DNA from: UBA10649 sp963700745
Lineage (GTDB): Bacteria; Actinomycetota; Actinomycetes; S36-B12
NCBI GenBank assembly: GCA_963700745.1
Contig: CAVOYT010000012.1
Coordinates: 248,001-312,000, forward strand
Direction of reading: 5' to 3'
Length of the DNA stretch: 64,000 bases
The position numbers and the translations under genes were made by a program. Shown here one piece after another: positions 1 through 8,922 of this stretch; positions within the stretch are counted from its first letter, which is position 1; the number at the start of each line of letters is the position of its first letter. The notes under the pieces are model-generated. The model saw only the letters and a program-made list of their open reading frames with translations, had not been told where the DNA came from and did no database searches.

Positions 1-121
1 TGGCCTCGGACAGCATGGACGACGATCCGGTGAAGAAGAAGGCGATGAACTTCGCGACCGCGATGCCCAGGTTCGCCAGGAGCGCGGCGATGACCGCCTT
101 CATGCCGCCCTCAGTGCTCAT
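1..121 (-). CDS. Cation diffusion facilitator family transporter, N-terminal part
   Basis: The gene runs off the left edge of the window; only the first 40 codons are visible, read leftward from an ATG at 121. They encode a short polar start and then a hydrophobic helix (AVIAALLANLGIAVAKF) followed by FFTGSSSMLSEA. A first transmembrane helix ending in an SxSMLSEA signature is typical of CDF (cation efflux) proteins, which export Zn2+, Co2+ or Fe2+ in exchange for protons across the cytoplasmic membrane. It starts 13 nt after the manA stop on the same strand, so it is probably the last gene of the manB-Trm112-manA transcript. The metal cannot be told from this fragment. Confidence 0.7.
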   Translation of the reverse strand, partial: MSTEGGMKAVIAALLANLGIAVAKFIAFFFTGSSSMLSEA

Positions 122-134
122 GTCCCGCCTCCGG

Positions 135-1221
135 TCATCGCTCGGTCGACTGGACGATAGCGACCAGCCCGTCGGCCTCGACGACGCTGTCGGGGTCGTC
201 GGCGGAGATCACGGCCGCGGTGCCGGGCCGCAGCGTGACCTCGGCGAACTCGGACACGACCCGCGCCGTGCCCTCGATCGCGAGCAGGATCCGGTAGGCG
301 CCCGAGGGGATGCGCTCCACGCCGGACGAGACCATCCGCACGACGAACGGGGCGTTGACGGGCCAGATGAGGTCGCCGTGACGGGTCGGCATGACCTGCG
401 GTCGCACGTCGAGGTCGAGGGCGGCGATGGCGTGGTCGACGAAGACCGGCTTGCCGGTCAGGCCGAGCCGGACGACGTTGTCCGACGAGGTCATGACCTC
501 CAGGCCGGTACCGCGGATGTAGCTGTGCGGCACGCCCGCCGGCACGTACACCGCCGCTCCCGCGGCCAGCCGCAGGTAGGCCAGCAGCGGGGTCAGCAGT
601 GCGCCCGCGTCGGTGGGGTACAGCTCGGCGACCGTGCGGTAGGCGACCACCTCCTCGGCGGGCAGGCCGGCGGCGTCGGCCGCTGTCTCCGAGCGAGGCC
701 ACCGCGGCCGGCGATCGCGGCGGCGAGCAGCAGCGCGGATCGCCGCACGTCGATCCTCGGCGGCCAGGGCCGCGACGGCGTCCTCCGTGCCGGCGATCCC
801 GGACAGGACCGCGATCGCCTGATCCAGGGGCCGCCAGCCGGCGAACGCCTCGAACGGCTCGAGGGCCACGAGCATCTCGGTCTTCTCGAACGGGTCGCTG
901 TAGACGAGGCGGCGCACCGGGCTCGAGCTGCGCGTGCCACCCGGCGTCGGCGACCGCCTTGGGCGGGTGGACCTGCACGGACAGCGGGCGGGCCGCGGCC
1001 AGCAGCTTGACCAGCAGCGGGATCGCCTCGACGTCGAAGTGGTCCGCGAGCAGCTCGCCGGTGGGTTCGCCCGCGATGTCGATGAGCGGGGACGGACCGC
1101 CCGGGTGCACGCCGAACCACAGCTCGGCCTGCGCCGCACCCGTCGCCTCGCCGCTCCACGGCTCGAGGCCGTCGACGATGCCCCAGTCGTAGTCCTTGAT
1201 GGCCCCCCTGACGATCAGCAC
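135..1221 (-). CDS. manA: Mannose-6-phosphate isomerase, class I (frameshifted in this sequence)
   Basis: Interconverts fructose-6-phosphate and mannose-6-phosphate, the entry to GDP-mannose for glycans. The GTG start at 1221 gives VLIVRGAIKDYDWG, the usual beginning of type I phosphomannose isomerases. The zinc-site stretch LSVQVHPPK follows near residue 80, YVPAGVPHSY near residue 220, and the C-terminal cupin half ends at VAIVQSTER. Three frames must be joined, with breaks near 925, 755 and 700, to give about 362 residues, normal for the family. The start lies 4 nt after the stop of the Trm112-like gene, consistent with an operon. The breaks look like single-base errors because conserved sequence resumes exactly after each. 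Confidence 0.85.
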
Positions 1222-1225
1222 GATG

Positions 1226-1434
1226 TCAGCCCTCCGCAGGCAGGATGGCCTCGTCGAGCAGCATCACCGGGATGCCGTCGCGCACCTCGTAGGACCGTCC
1301 GCATGCAGTGCAGACGATTCGGCCGCGGGCTCGTCGGGACGCACGGGCGCGTGCTCGGGGCAGGGGCAGGCCAGCACGTCCCACAGCTCCGCCGCGACGC
1401 CCAGGGGCGCCGGACGTCCGGTCAGGTCACTCAT
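1226..1434 (-). CDS. Trm112-like small zinc-binding protein
   Basis: A protein of about 69 residues beginning MSDLTGRPAPLGVAAELWDV. It carries a first cysteine pair (LACPCPEH) and, after a single-base break near 1320, a second pair (IVCTACGRSY) and the tail VRDGIPVMLLDEA that marks the Trm112/UPF0434 family. Eukaryotic Trm112 activates methyltransferases; actinobacterial members sit in mannose operons and their role is not established. The ATG at 1434 overlaps the stop of manB by four bases (ATGA), and manA follows 4 nt after its own stop, so all three genes are probably translated from one message. Confidence 0.75.
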
Positions 1435-2843
1435 GCCGATCCTCCCGATCGCATCATGGCCAGCACCTCGTCGCGGATCGCCGCCATCTGCGGCTCGTCG
1501 CCCGCCTCGACGTTGAGCCGAAGCAGCGGCTCGGTGTTGCTGGGCCGCACGTTGAACCACCAGCCGTCGCCCGTCACCGTCATCCCGTCGAAGTCCTCGA
1601 TGTCGGTGACCCCGCGGGCGACGAACTCCGGCACGGATCGCCTCCGTGACGGCGGCCTGGTCGGCGACCTCGGTGTTGATCTCGCCGCTGGACGACGTAG
1701 CGGTCGAACGGCGCCAGCAGGCTCGACAGGGTCGTGCCCTCCTCGGTCTCGCCGAGCGCGGCGATGGTGTGCAGGGCGGCGAGCATCCCGGAGTCGGCGC
1801 GCCAGAAGTCGCGGAAGTAGAAGTGGCCGGAGTGCTCGCCGCCGAAGACCGCACCGGTCTCGGCCATCGTCTGCTTGATGAACGAGTGCCCGACGCGCGT
1901 GCGCACCGGCGACGCCGCCGTTCTCGAGCACGACCTCGGGCACCGCCTTGGAGGTGATCAGGTTGTGGATGATCGTGCTGCCGGGGTACTTGGCCAGCTC
2001 GCGCGAGGCGATGAGGGCGTCAGCGTCGACGGATCGACGATCTCGCCGCGCTCGTCGACGACGAAGCAGCGGTCCGCGTCGCCGTCGAAGGCGAGGCCGA
2101 GATCGGCCCCGACCTCGCGGACGCGCGCCTGCAGGTCGCGCATGTTCTCCGCGTCGATCGGGTTCGCCTCGTGGTTCGGGAAGGAGCCGTCCAGCTCGAA
2201 GTACAGGGCGTCGATGTCGAGGGGCAGGGCCGGCAGTGCCGGCACGCGTCGCCCAGGACGGCCGGCACGGTGAAGCCGCCCATGCCGTTGCCCGCGTCGA
2301 CGACGACGCGCAGCCGGCGGATCGCCCGAGACGTCGACGAGCTCGCGCAGGAACGCCGCGTAGTCGGCGAGCATGTCCTGCTCGCGCACCTCGCCCAGCG
2401 GGCCGTCGAAGGCCGGGACGCCCTCGTCGATCATCCGGCGTGATCTCGCGCAGACCGGAGTCCTGCCCGACCGGGAGCGCGCCCGGCGCGGCACAGCTTG
2501 ATGCCGTTGTACTGGGCGGGGTTGTGGCTCGCGGTGAACATCGCGCCGGGCAGGCTCCAGCGCCGACCGGAGGCGAAGTAGAGGCCGTCGGTGCTGGCCA
2601 GGCCGATGAGGACGACGTCGCAGCCCTGCTCGCGGACACCGTCGGCGAACGACGCGACCAGCGACGGGCCCGACGGGCGCATGTCGTGGGCGATGACGAC
2701 GGCACCCGGGCCGCCGTCGCGGCCGCCGCACCCACGACGCGGACGAAGGCGGCACCGACCTCGTGGGCGAGGTCCTCGTCGAGCTGGTCGGGATAGGTCC
2801 CGCGGACGTCGTAGGCCTTGATGATCGCGTCTAGGTTTCGCAC
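1431..2843 (-). CDS. manB: Phosphomannomutase/phosphoglucomutase (many frameshifts)
   Basis: Interconverts hexose-6-phosphate and hexose-1-phosphate; next to manA and with manC in the window it would supply mannose-1-phosphate for GDP-mannose. All four signatures of the alpha-D-phosphohexomutase superfamily are present: TASHNP with the phosphorylated serine, the DGDADR metal loop, GEHSGH for sugar recognition and RPSNTEP for phosphate binding. They lie in different frames, and about nine single-base breaks must be repaired to give the usual 460-470 residues (MRNLDAIIKAYDVRG to EVLAMMRSGGSA). The GTG start at 2843 follows a TAGCCT box. This is the most damaged gene of the window; since a cell needs this enzyme, sequence error is the likelier cause. 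Confidence 0.85.
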   Translation of the reverse strand: MRNLDAIIKAYDVRGTYPDQLDEDLAHEVGAAFVRVVGAAAATAARVPSSSPTTCARRARRWSRRSPTVSASRAATSSSSAWPAPTASTSPPVGAGACPARCSPRATTPPSTTASSCAAPGALPVGQDSGLREITPDDRRGRPGLRRPAGRGARAGHARRLRGVPARARRRLGRSAGCASSSTRATAWAASPCRPSWATRAGTAGPAPRHRRPVLRAGRLLPEPRGEPDRRGEHARPAGARPRGRGRSRPRLRRRRGPLLRRRRARRDRRSVDADALIASRELAKYPGSTIIHNLITSKAVPEVVLENGGVAGAHARRALVHQADDGRDRCGLRRRALRPLLLPRLLARRLRDARRPAHHRRARRDRGGHDPVEPAGAVRPLRRPAARSTPRSPTRPPSRRRSVPEFVARGVTDIEDFDGMTVTGDGWWFNVRPSNTEPLLRLNVEAGDEPQMAAIRDEVLAMMRSGGSA

Positions 2844-2849
2844 CCGGCA

Positions 2850-2855
2850 AGGCTA
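2850..2855 (-). promoter_or_regulatory. Probable -10 box of manB operon (leaderless)
   Basis: TAGCCT on the minus strand ends 6 nt before the GTG of manB, leaving no room for a ribosome binding site; transcription would begin at or next to the start codon. Confidence 0.5.
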
Positions 2856-2955
2856 TCGCCCAGCGGAGTGACATGGGCCCGATGCCCCGGCGGTCCGACG
2901 AGGGGGCCACCCGCAAAGCGTGAGCAGAACGAGAACGCCGCTCGCGATGCCGCCC

Positions 2956-2961
2956 TACACT
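2956..2961 (+). promoter_or_regulatory. Probable -10 box of the cyclase/ATPase gene (leaderless)
   Basis: TACACT, then 6 nt, then ATG at 2968. No Shine-Dalgarno sequence lies upstream of this ATG. The position of the box selects it over the in-frame upstream start codons at 2920 and 2947. Confidence 0.55.
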
Positions 2962-2967
2962 CGAGCG

Positions 2968-5900
2968 ATGGCGACTTGCGGTTCGTGCGGCGCCGAGCAC
3001 GACGCGGCCGCGCGGTTCTGCCCATGGTGCGGCGCTCCGGCCGCCCACGCCTGCGAGACCTGCGGCGCCGACCTCGTCCCCCACTCGGCGTTCTGCTCCT
3101 CCTGCGGAGCACGGGCCTCCTCCGAGGCCGCCTCCCCCGTCGCTCACGACGATGCCGCAGCGAGCTCCGAGGGCGAGCGCAAACTCGTGACGGTGCTGTT
3201 CGCCGACGTCGCGGGCTCGACCGGCCTGGCCGAGCGCCTGGACCCCGAGCGGATGCGCGCGGTCATGCGCACCTACTTCGACGCGATGCGGAACGCCATC
3301 GAATCTGAGGGGGGCATCGTCGAGAAGTTCATCGGCGACGCGGTCGTCGCCCTCTTCGGCGTCCCGTCCGCCCACGAGGACGACCCCGAGCGGGCCCTCC
3401 GCGCGGCCCTCGCGATGCTGACAGCGCTCGACGCCGTCAATGGCTCGCTCGAGCGCGAGCACGGGGTCCGCCTCCAGATCCGCGCGGGCGTGAACACCGG
3501 CGAGGTGCTGGCCGAGGTGGATCCCGCCCCCGGCGAGCCGATCGTCACCGGCGATGCGATGAACGTGGCTGCCCGCCTGCAGACCAGCGCCGAGCCAGGA
3601 ACGGTCCTCGTCTCGGCGAGGACCGCACGATCGGCCCGCGGGTTCACCTTCGCGGCCCCGGTGACGTCGGCGCTGCGGGGACGGGCCGCCAGCGTCGACG
3701 CCAGGGTGCTGCTCGGGGTCGCCCCGGAGCGGCCCGAGCGGGGGGTGCCCGGACTGCAGGCACCGCTGGTCGGCCGCGACCGGGAGCTGGACCTGCTGAG
3801 GAGCGTCCTGATCCGATCGGCGGAGGAGTCGACGGCCAACCTGGTCACCATCTTCGGCGAGGCGGGCGTGGGCAAGAGCCGGCTGACCCGCGAGTTCGTC
3901 GACGCAGCACGCGACCAAGGACTGGTGCAGGTCGTGAAGGGCCGGTGCCTCCCCTACGGCTCCGGCATCGCCTTCTGGCCCCTCGCCGAGATCCTCAAGT
4001 CCCTCGCCGGCGTCACCGACAGCGACAGCCGCGAGATCGCACTCGCGCGCGTGCGCGAGACAACGGGGTCACTGCTGGCCGGCGCTGGCGTAAGCACCGT
4101 GGACGACATCTCTGCCGCGCTGTCGTACACGGTGGGCCTGGAGGATCCCGAGCGCCCGCTGGCCGGGCTGGACCCGCAGCTGGTTCGACGCCGCATGCAC
4201 GCCGCCTGGGTCGCACTCTTCTCGGCGCTGGCCTCGACCGGACCCGTCATCGTCGTCATCGACGACATCCACTGGGCCGATCCGGCCCTGCTCGATCTGC
4301 TCGAGGAACTCTCCGACCGGGTCAGCGGCCCGGTCGTGATCGTGTGCACGTCGCGGCCGGATCTGGTGTCCGTGCGCCCGGGCTGGGGCGGCGGGCGCCG
4401 GAACGCGACGGTGGTGAACCTGACCCCGCTGACGGGCAGCGACGCCGGTCGGCTGGTGGATGCCCTCCTGAGCGTCCACGCCTTGCCCGAGCGGGTCCGC
4501 GAGCGCATCCTGGCGAGCGCTGAGGGGAATCCCTTCTTCCTCGAGGAGATCCTGCGCCAGTTCATCGACGCCGGCACCATCACGCGAGTCGACGACCACT
4601 GGCAGGCGGCCGAGGGCATCGATGACGTCGACATCCCCGACACCGTGCAGGGGGTTCTCGCCGCCCGAATCGACATGCTTTCGCAGGACGACAAGCGCAT
4701 CCTCCGTGCGGCGGCCGTCGTCGGGCGGACCTTCTGGGCGGGTTCCGTGGCCGCGCTGGTTCCGCCCGAGCCGGCCAACGCCGAGGCAATCGAGGAGTCC
4801 CTCCGGCGGCTCGAGGACCGTGACCTCGTGATCAGCCGGTTCGGCTCGACGCTGGTCGGCGAGAGTGAGTACCTGTTCACGCACATCCTGACCCGCGACG
4901 TCGCGTACGAGTCCATCCCTCGCGCCGAACGGGTTGACGCGCATCTGGTGATCGCGCGCTGGATCGAGTCGGAAGCCGGCGAGCGGATCGACGAGATCGC
5001 CGAGCTCGTGGCCCAGCACTACGCGACCGCCATCGAGCTGGGGCGTGACACGGGCGTGACCACCGACGAATCCGATCGCGAGCGAGCGGTGGCGTGGCTC
5101 ATCCGGGCCAGCACGTCCGCCCGGCTTCGCTCCGCCAACAAGACTGCTCAGCACCTCGCCCTCCGCGCTGTCGACACTGCCCGCACGGATGAGGAGCGAT
5201 GCCGCGCACGTGTCGTCCTGTCGGACGCCTACCGGCAGGACGCTCTGGGCGAACTGGGGTGGGTGACCGTGCTCGAAGCGGCCGAGATCGCGGACCGCTC
5301 GCCCGACATCGAAGATGGGTATGCCGCCCTGCTCTACGCGCGTGCCTGCGAAATGCCGACGCGCTGGCCAGGAATGATGACGAGTGCTCCGTCGGCCAGC
5401 GACGTGGCGGCCCTCCTCGACCGTGGCTTCGCGCTGGCGCCACCCGGTGACTCCGAGGCGCGGGTGCGCCTGCTGGCCAGCCAAGCATCTTGGGCCTGGG
5501 CCTTCCCGGACGACGTGACGGATGATGACATCCCGCGTCTGGCGGCCGCCGGAATCGACGCAGCTGACATGGCCCTTCGCCTGGGGGACGCCGATCTGGC
5601 CTCCGCCGCGTTGGACGCCGTTGCGGGGACGGTCACCTACCGGGGCGACTACTCGGCCATGGTCCCCGTGTGGGAGCGCCGCTGGGAGCTACGGGACCGG
5701 CTGACCAATCCAACGGAGATCGTCGACCTGCACGCCATGGGCGCCTGGATGAACGAGGAGATCGGTCGGTACGAGGAGTCGATCAGGATCGCGCAGGCCC
5801 ACATCGACAACGCCGCGGAGAGTATGACGCCGCACCCCCGCGTGTGGATGAGCATCTCGCTGTTCCGCCTGGGCCGCTGGGATGAGGCTGTCGTGAGCTG

Positions 5901-6564
5901 CGAAGCCGGCATCGCCGCCCTCGGCGACAAGAGCGACAACCCGCCCGGCTTCGCGGTGAGCCTCTACCTCGTCGCTGCGGCAATCCATCACCTGCGCGGG
6001 GATGACACCGCCCTCGAGAACCTGCGCGACACGGTCGCGCTCGTCAGTACCCACAAGCGGGCCTTCGCCTGGCAGGTGCGGCTGGCCGTCACCGAAGGAC
6101 GCCCCGAGCGAGCCCGGCGGATGCTCGACACCCCTCCGCCCGGCTGGCAGGTGCTGGCGGGCCCGACCTGGGAGGCCAGGTGCGATGCCTCGTGGTCCGG
6201 CGTGACGGTGGACGAGGCAGCAGAGACCGCTCGCACCGCAGAGGCCGAGGGTGAGCGGATCGGGTCGCCCGCCACCATCGCGCACGCCGTCCGGCTCGCC
6301 GGCATCGCCGCGTGGCGGGCGGGTTCACTCGATGACGCGCAGGCCCCGCTTGAACGGGCCATCGACCAGTTCGCGGAGCTGGGTTCTCGGTTCGAGCAGG
6401 CGCGCACACAACTGGCATTGGCCGCCCTTGCGGATGCCATAGGAGACGAGGTGCTGTCGTCCGCGATGGCTGCCGAGGGACAGTCGGTCTTCAGCGAACT
6501 GCGGGTGGCTCACGATCCGATGCTCGACGAGCTCCCCAGCACCACGGGCACGGCGCGGCGATAG
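2968..6564 (+). CDS. Class III nucleotide cyclase fused to AAA-type regulatory ATPase
   Basis: An uninterrupted protein of 1198 residues. It starts with two zinc ribbons (CGSC..CPWC and CETC..CSSC, residues 4-47). A class III adenylate/guanylate cyclase domain follows at about 72-240, with metal-binding aspartates in FADVAGST and KFIGDAVV and the transition-state Asn/Arg in DAMNVAARL. Next comes a STAND-type ATPase with Walker A GEAGVGKS (about 300) and Walker B VIVVIDDIHWAD (about 430). The last 500 residues are helical and TPR-like. No membrane segment is evident. The Lys of EKF and Asp of TGDAMN suit ATP as substrate (inference). Such proteins are thought to be signalling or transcription-associated ATPases; the partner is unknown. 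It faces away from manB and converges on the DUF3499 gene. Confidence 0.8.
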   Translation: MATCGSCGAEHDAAARFCPWCGAPAAHACETCGADLVPHSAFCSSCGARASSEAASPVAHDDAAASSEGERKLVTVLFADVAGSTGLAERLDPERMRAVMRTYFDAMRNAIESEGGIVEKFIGDAVVALFGVPSAHEDDPERALRAALAMLTALDAVNGSLEREHGVRLQIRAGVNTGEVLAEVDPAPGEPIVTGDAMNVAARLQTSAEPGTVLVSARTARSARGFTFAAPVTSALRGRAASVDARVLLGVAPERPERGVPGLQAPLVGRDRELDLLRSVLIRSAEESTANLVTIFGEAGVGKSRLTREFVDAARDQGLVQVVKGRCLPYGSGIAFWPLAEILKSLAGVTDSDSREIALARVRETTGSLLAGAGVSTVDDISAALSYTVGLEDPERPLAGLDPQLVRRRMHAAWVALFSALASTGPVIVVIDDIHWADPALLDLLEELSDRVSGPVVIVCTSRPDLVSVRPGWGGGRRNATVVNLTPLTGSDAGRLVDALLSVHALPERVRERILASAEGNPFFLEEILRQFIDAGTITRVDDHWQAAEGIDDVDIPDTVQGVLAARIDMLSQDDKRILRAAAVVGRTFWAGSVAALVPPEPANAEAIEESLRRLEDRDLVISRFGSTLVGESEYLFTHILTRDVAYESIPRAERVDAHLVIARWIESEAGERIDEIAELVAQHYATAIELGRDTGVTTDESDRERAVAWLIRASTSARLRSANKTAQHLALRAVDTARTDEERCRARVVLSDAYRQDALGELGWVTVLEAAEIADRSPDIEDGYAALLYARACEMPTRWPGMMTSAPSASDVAALLDRGFALAPPGDSEARVRLLASQASWAWAFPDDVTDDDIPRLAAAGIDAADMALRLGDADLASAALDAVAGTVTYRGDYSAMVPVWERRWELRDRLTNPTEIVDLHAMGAWMNEEIGRYEESIRIAQAHIDNAAESMTPHPRVWMSISLFRLGRWDEAVVSCEAGIAALGDKSDNPPGFAVSLYLVAAAIHHLRGDDTALENLRDTVALVSTHKRAFAWQVRLAVTEGRPERARRMLDTPPPGWQVLAGPTWEARCDASWSGVTVDEAAETARTAEAEGERIGSPATIAHAVRLAGIAAWRAGSLDDAQAPLERAIDQFAELGSRFEQARTQLALAALADAIGDEVLSSAMAAEGQSVFSELRVAHDPMLDELPSTTGTARR

Positions 6565-6583
6565 CGCGTCAGTCGATTCGGCG

Positions 6584-7018
6584 TCAGTCGTCGAATTCGT
6601 CGAGCAGGTCGAACAGGTCGGACTCCGGGTCCGACTCACTCTCGTCAGGCTCCTCGACCGTCGTCAGCATCCGCAGGTGGCCCTTGCGCGCGACCTCGAC
6701 GGATCCGGACTCCGCCTCGGCCTGCTCCAGGTCACTCGACTGGAAGCGCGGTCGGGCCGCCTCCCTCACTGCATTGGCCAGCGCCTCGAGGTCGTCACTG
6801 GTGGGCTTGAGCGCGTCCGGGTCCGGTGTGATCCGCACGATCTCCCAGCCGCGGGGTGCGGTGAGGCGCTCGCTGTGCATGTCGCACAGGTCGTAGCAAT
6901 GCGGCTCGGCGTAGGTGGCCAGCGGCCCGAGGACGGCGGTGGAGTCCGCGTACACGTAGGTGAGCGTGGACACGGCGGCGCCGTTGCAGGAGGGCTTGGA
7001 GCAACGACGGCGACTCAC
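6584..7018 (-). CDS. DUF3499 family protein
   Basis: A 144-residue protein of unknown function conserved in actinobacteria, equivalent in place to the gene beside whiB2/fbiA in mycobacteria. It begins VSRRRCSKPSCNGAA, has a second Cys pair in YDLCDMHSERL (probable zinc site), then the conserved WEIVRI stretch and an acidic tail rich in Glu and Asp. The start at 7018 rather than the ATG 129 nt upstream is chosen because the family begins at SRRRCSK and because TAGCGT lies 7 nt before this GTG. The reading frame is intact. It converges on the cyclase gene with 19 nt between the stops. Confidence 0.8.
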   Translation of the reverse strand: MSRRRCSKPSCNGAAVSTLTYVYADSTAVLGPLATYAEPHCYDLCDMHSERLTAPRGWEIVRITPDPDALKPTSDDLEALANAVREAARPRFQSSDLEQAEAESGSVEVARKGHLRMLTTVEEPDESESDPESDLFDLLDEFDD

Positions 7019-7025
7019 GGGTCGC

Positions 7026-7031
7026 ACGCTA
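7026..7031 (-). promoter_or_regulatory. Probable -10 box of the DUF3499 gene (leaderless)
   Basis: TAGCGT on the minus strand, 7 nt before the GTG at 7018. The same hexamer precedes the TIGR03089-like gene at 18763. Confidence 0.5.
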
Positions 7032-7165
7032 GTGGTCGGCGGCGGCCGCACCGCGACGGCGCGCCGAGGCAAGACGCTCCCGACGCGGACCGGCACCCCC
7101 GATGGGTCGTCAGACGTGGTGGGTTTCCGGCGCGGCAGACTCGCCACAAGTGACGAGGCATCGGA

Positions 7166-8922
7166 TCAGCGGACGGCGATGGATGGGTCCTGCACCGCCG
7201 TCGGCACCTCGACCTCGACGCGCAGCGGACGCCACGGGTAGCCCGTCACCAGATCGCCGAACCGCGACCGCTCGCGTACGCGATGGGCCGCGAGGATCGG
7301 GCCCTGAGCCCTCCACGGGGGTGACGACCGCGGTGTACCAGTCGATGCCCGCCGGCGGCGCCAGCCGGACGCTGCGGACCGTGCCCGCCGCGATCTTGAT
7401 GCGGCGCGGCTCGGTCGGGGTCGCTGCTTCCTTGCCGCCGCGGAAGGGCAGCAGGACGATGTCGACTTCGCGCATCCGCTTCCGGCGCGGTGAGCAGCAG
7501 TCGCACGTCGGTGGCCGCGCGCACCGGCAGCCCGCTGGCGGCGGCCGGCCCGGAGAACGGCTGTGCCCCGGCCGAGAACGCCGTCTCGTCCTGCACGTTG
7601 CGGCCACCGAAGAACTGCCGCATCCCTGCCACGATCGGCACGTTGGAGGTGAGCTCCAGGGTCGACGGATTCCCGCCGAGCACCGGTGACATGTCGAGCG
7701 TCACCACCGCGTCGGCGGACACCTCGACGCGGGATCGCTCGGCCGGCGCGAAGGTGCCGTCCGGTGAGATGACGCGGATGTCGACGATCGCGTCGTCCTC
7801 CCCCGGGGCACCGATGGACAGCACGCGAGCACCACTGCCGTTGACGATGCCGGGCACGTAGACGCGAGTCGCCGGCAGCGCGGCCTGCGGGATCCAGTCG
7901 GTGCCCACCGTCGCGAGCCCGGTGCGCTGCTCGTCGTCGACCGAGGCGCCGACGCGACCGGTCCGGGCCAGCACGTGCACGGCGGTGGCGGTGACGCCGG
8001 GTGCGAGCACGTCGAGGCGGACGACGAGTCGGTCCTCGCCCTTGATGACCAGGCCGCGGCCGGCGGGTGCGTCGATGAGTCCCTCCGGGCCGTGGATGAT
8101 CACGTCGACGATGGCCGACGTCTGATCAGGGTTCACGAGCACGACGCGGGTCTGCCGGCCGGCGATGGCGCCGCCACCGACGAACCAGAACTCCGAGGCG
8201 GCGGGTGCGCATGCGGTGCTTGCCATGCCGCGGCCGCGACCGCCCGGGTCACGACCCCATTGGTCGGCCACCAGTCCGGGGGCCAGGCTGCCCTCGCCGT
8301 ACGCCCGGATGGCCGGCAGTCTCGTGCCGAAGGCCTCGATCTGCGCCTGGCCACCGGGAACCAGGATCTTCGACGAGGCCGACTCCTTGCCCGGCAGGGT
8401 CTCGAGTCCGGCCGCCCCGTCTCCGACATCCTGACCCGGCTGTCCGGGCACGATGGCCGCCGTCACGCGGACGCCAAGGTCGGTGCCGGCGCCCGGCTCG
8501 GGGCACAGCATCACCGACGAGCCGATCGGCTCGACCACGACGGCACCGTCGGCCACGATGGGTGTGGGTCGCTGCACGAGGCTGGCCGCGAGGGTCAGGA
8601 CGACAGCAACGAGCACGGCGATCAGGAGCGGCCGGCCGCCGCGGAAGGATGAGCGACCGCCACCTCGTCGCGCGCCGGGCCCGCCCCGATCGTCCGCCCC
8701 CCGACGGAACCAGCTCGCCAGTCGTCGGCTCATCGGCCGCCTCGGACGCGGGCTCGACAGCCGCGCTCTCGACGGCCGCGCCTCGACAGCCGCGGGCTCG
8801 ACAGCCGCGCTCTCGACGGGCGCGGGTTCCGGGGTCGACTCCAGGGCCGGTGCGGGCGGCGTCTCTTCGGTTCGCAGCTCGGGGAGCCGCTCCAGCTTCA
8901 CCTTCTTGCGCCGGAAGGCCAT
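7166..8922 (-). CDS. DUF5719-type secreted/membrane-anchored protein
   Basis: About 585 residues. A Pro/Glu/Ala-rich cytoplasmic N-terminus of about 95 residues precedes one membrane helix (LLIAVLVAVVLTLAASLV), after which the protein is extracellular with repeated beta-sandwich-like stretches and few charged clusters. This matches the actinobacterial DUF5719 family, usually encoded just after a large polytopic glycosyltransferase, as here; its function is unknown but the pairing suggests envelope glycan work. Its ATG shares one base with the stop of the glycosyltransferase gene (TGATG). Breaks near 7487 and 7307 must be bridged; the frame then ends at TAVQDPSIAVR and a TGA at 7166. Confidence 0.6.

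Noticed and set aside
1431..2843. manB as a real pseudogene
   Set aside because: Nine breaks in an essential gene with all motifs preserved, next to other equally broken housekeeping genes, are better explained as sequence errors.
6565..6594. Direct repeat GCGTCAGTCG as a terminator
   Set aside because: Two direct copies cannot form a hairpin, and no inverted repeat is present between these convergent genes.
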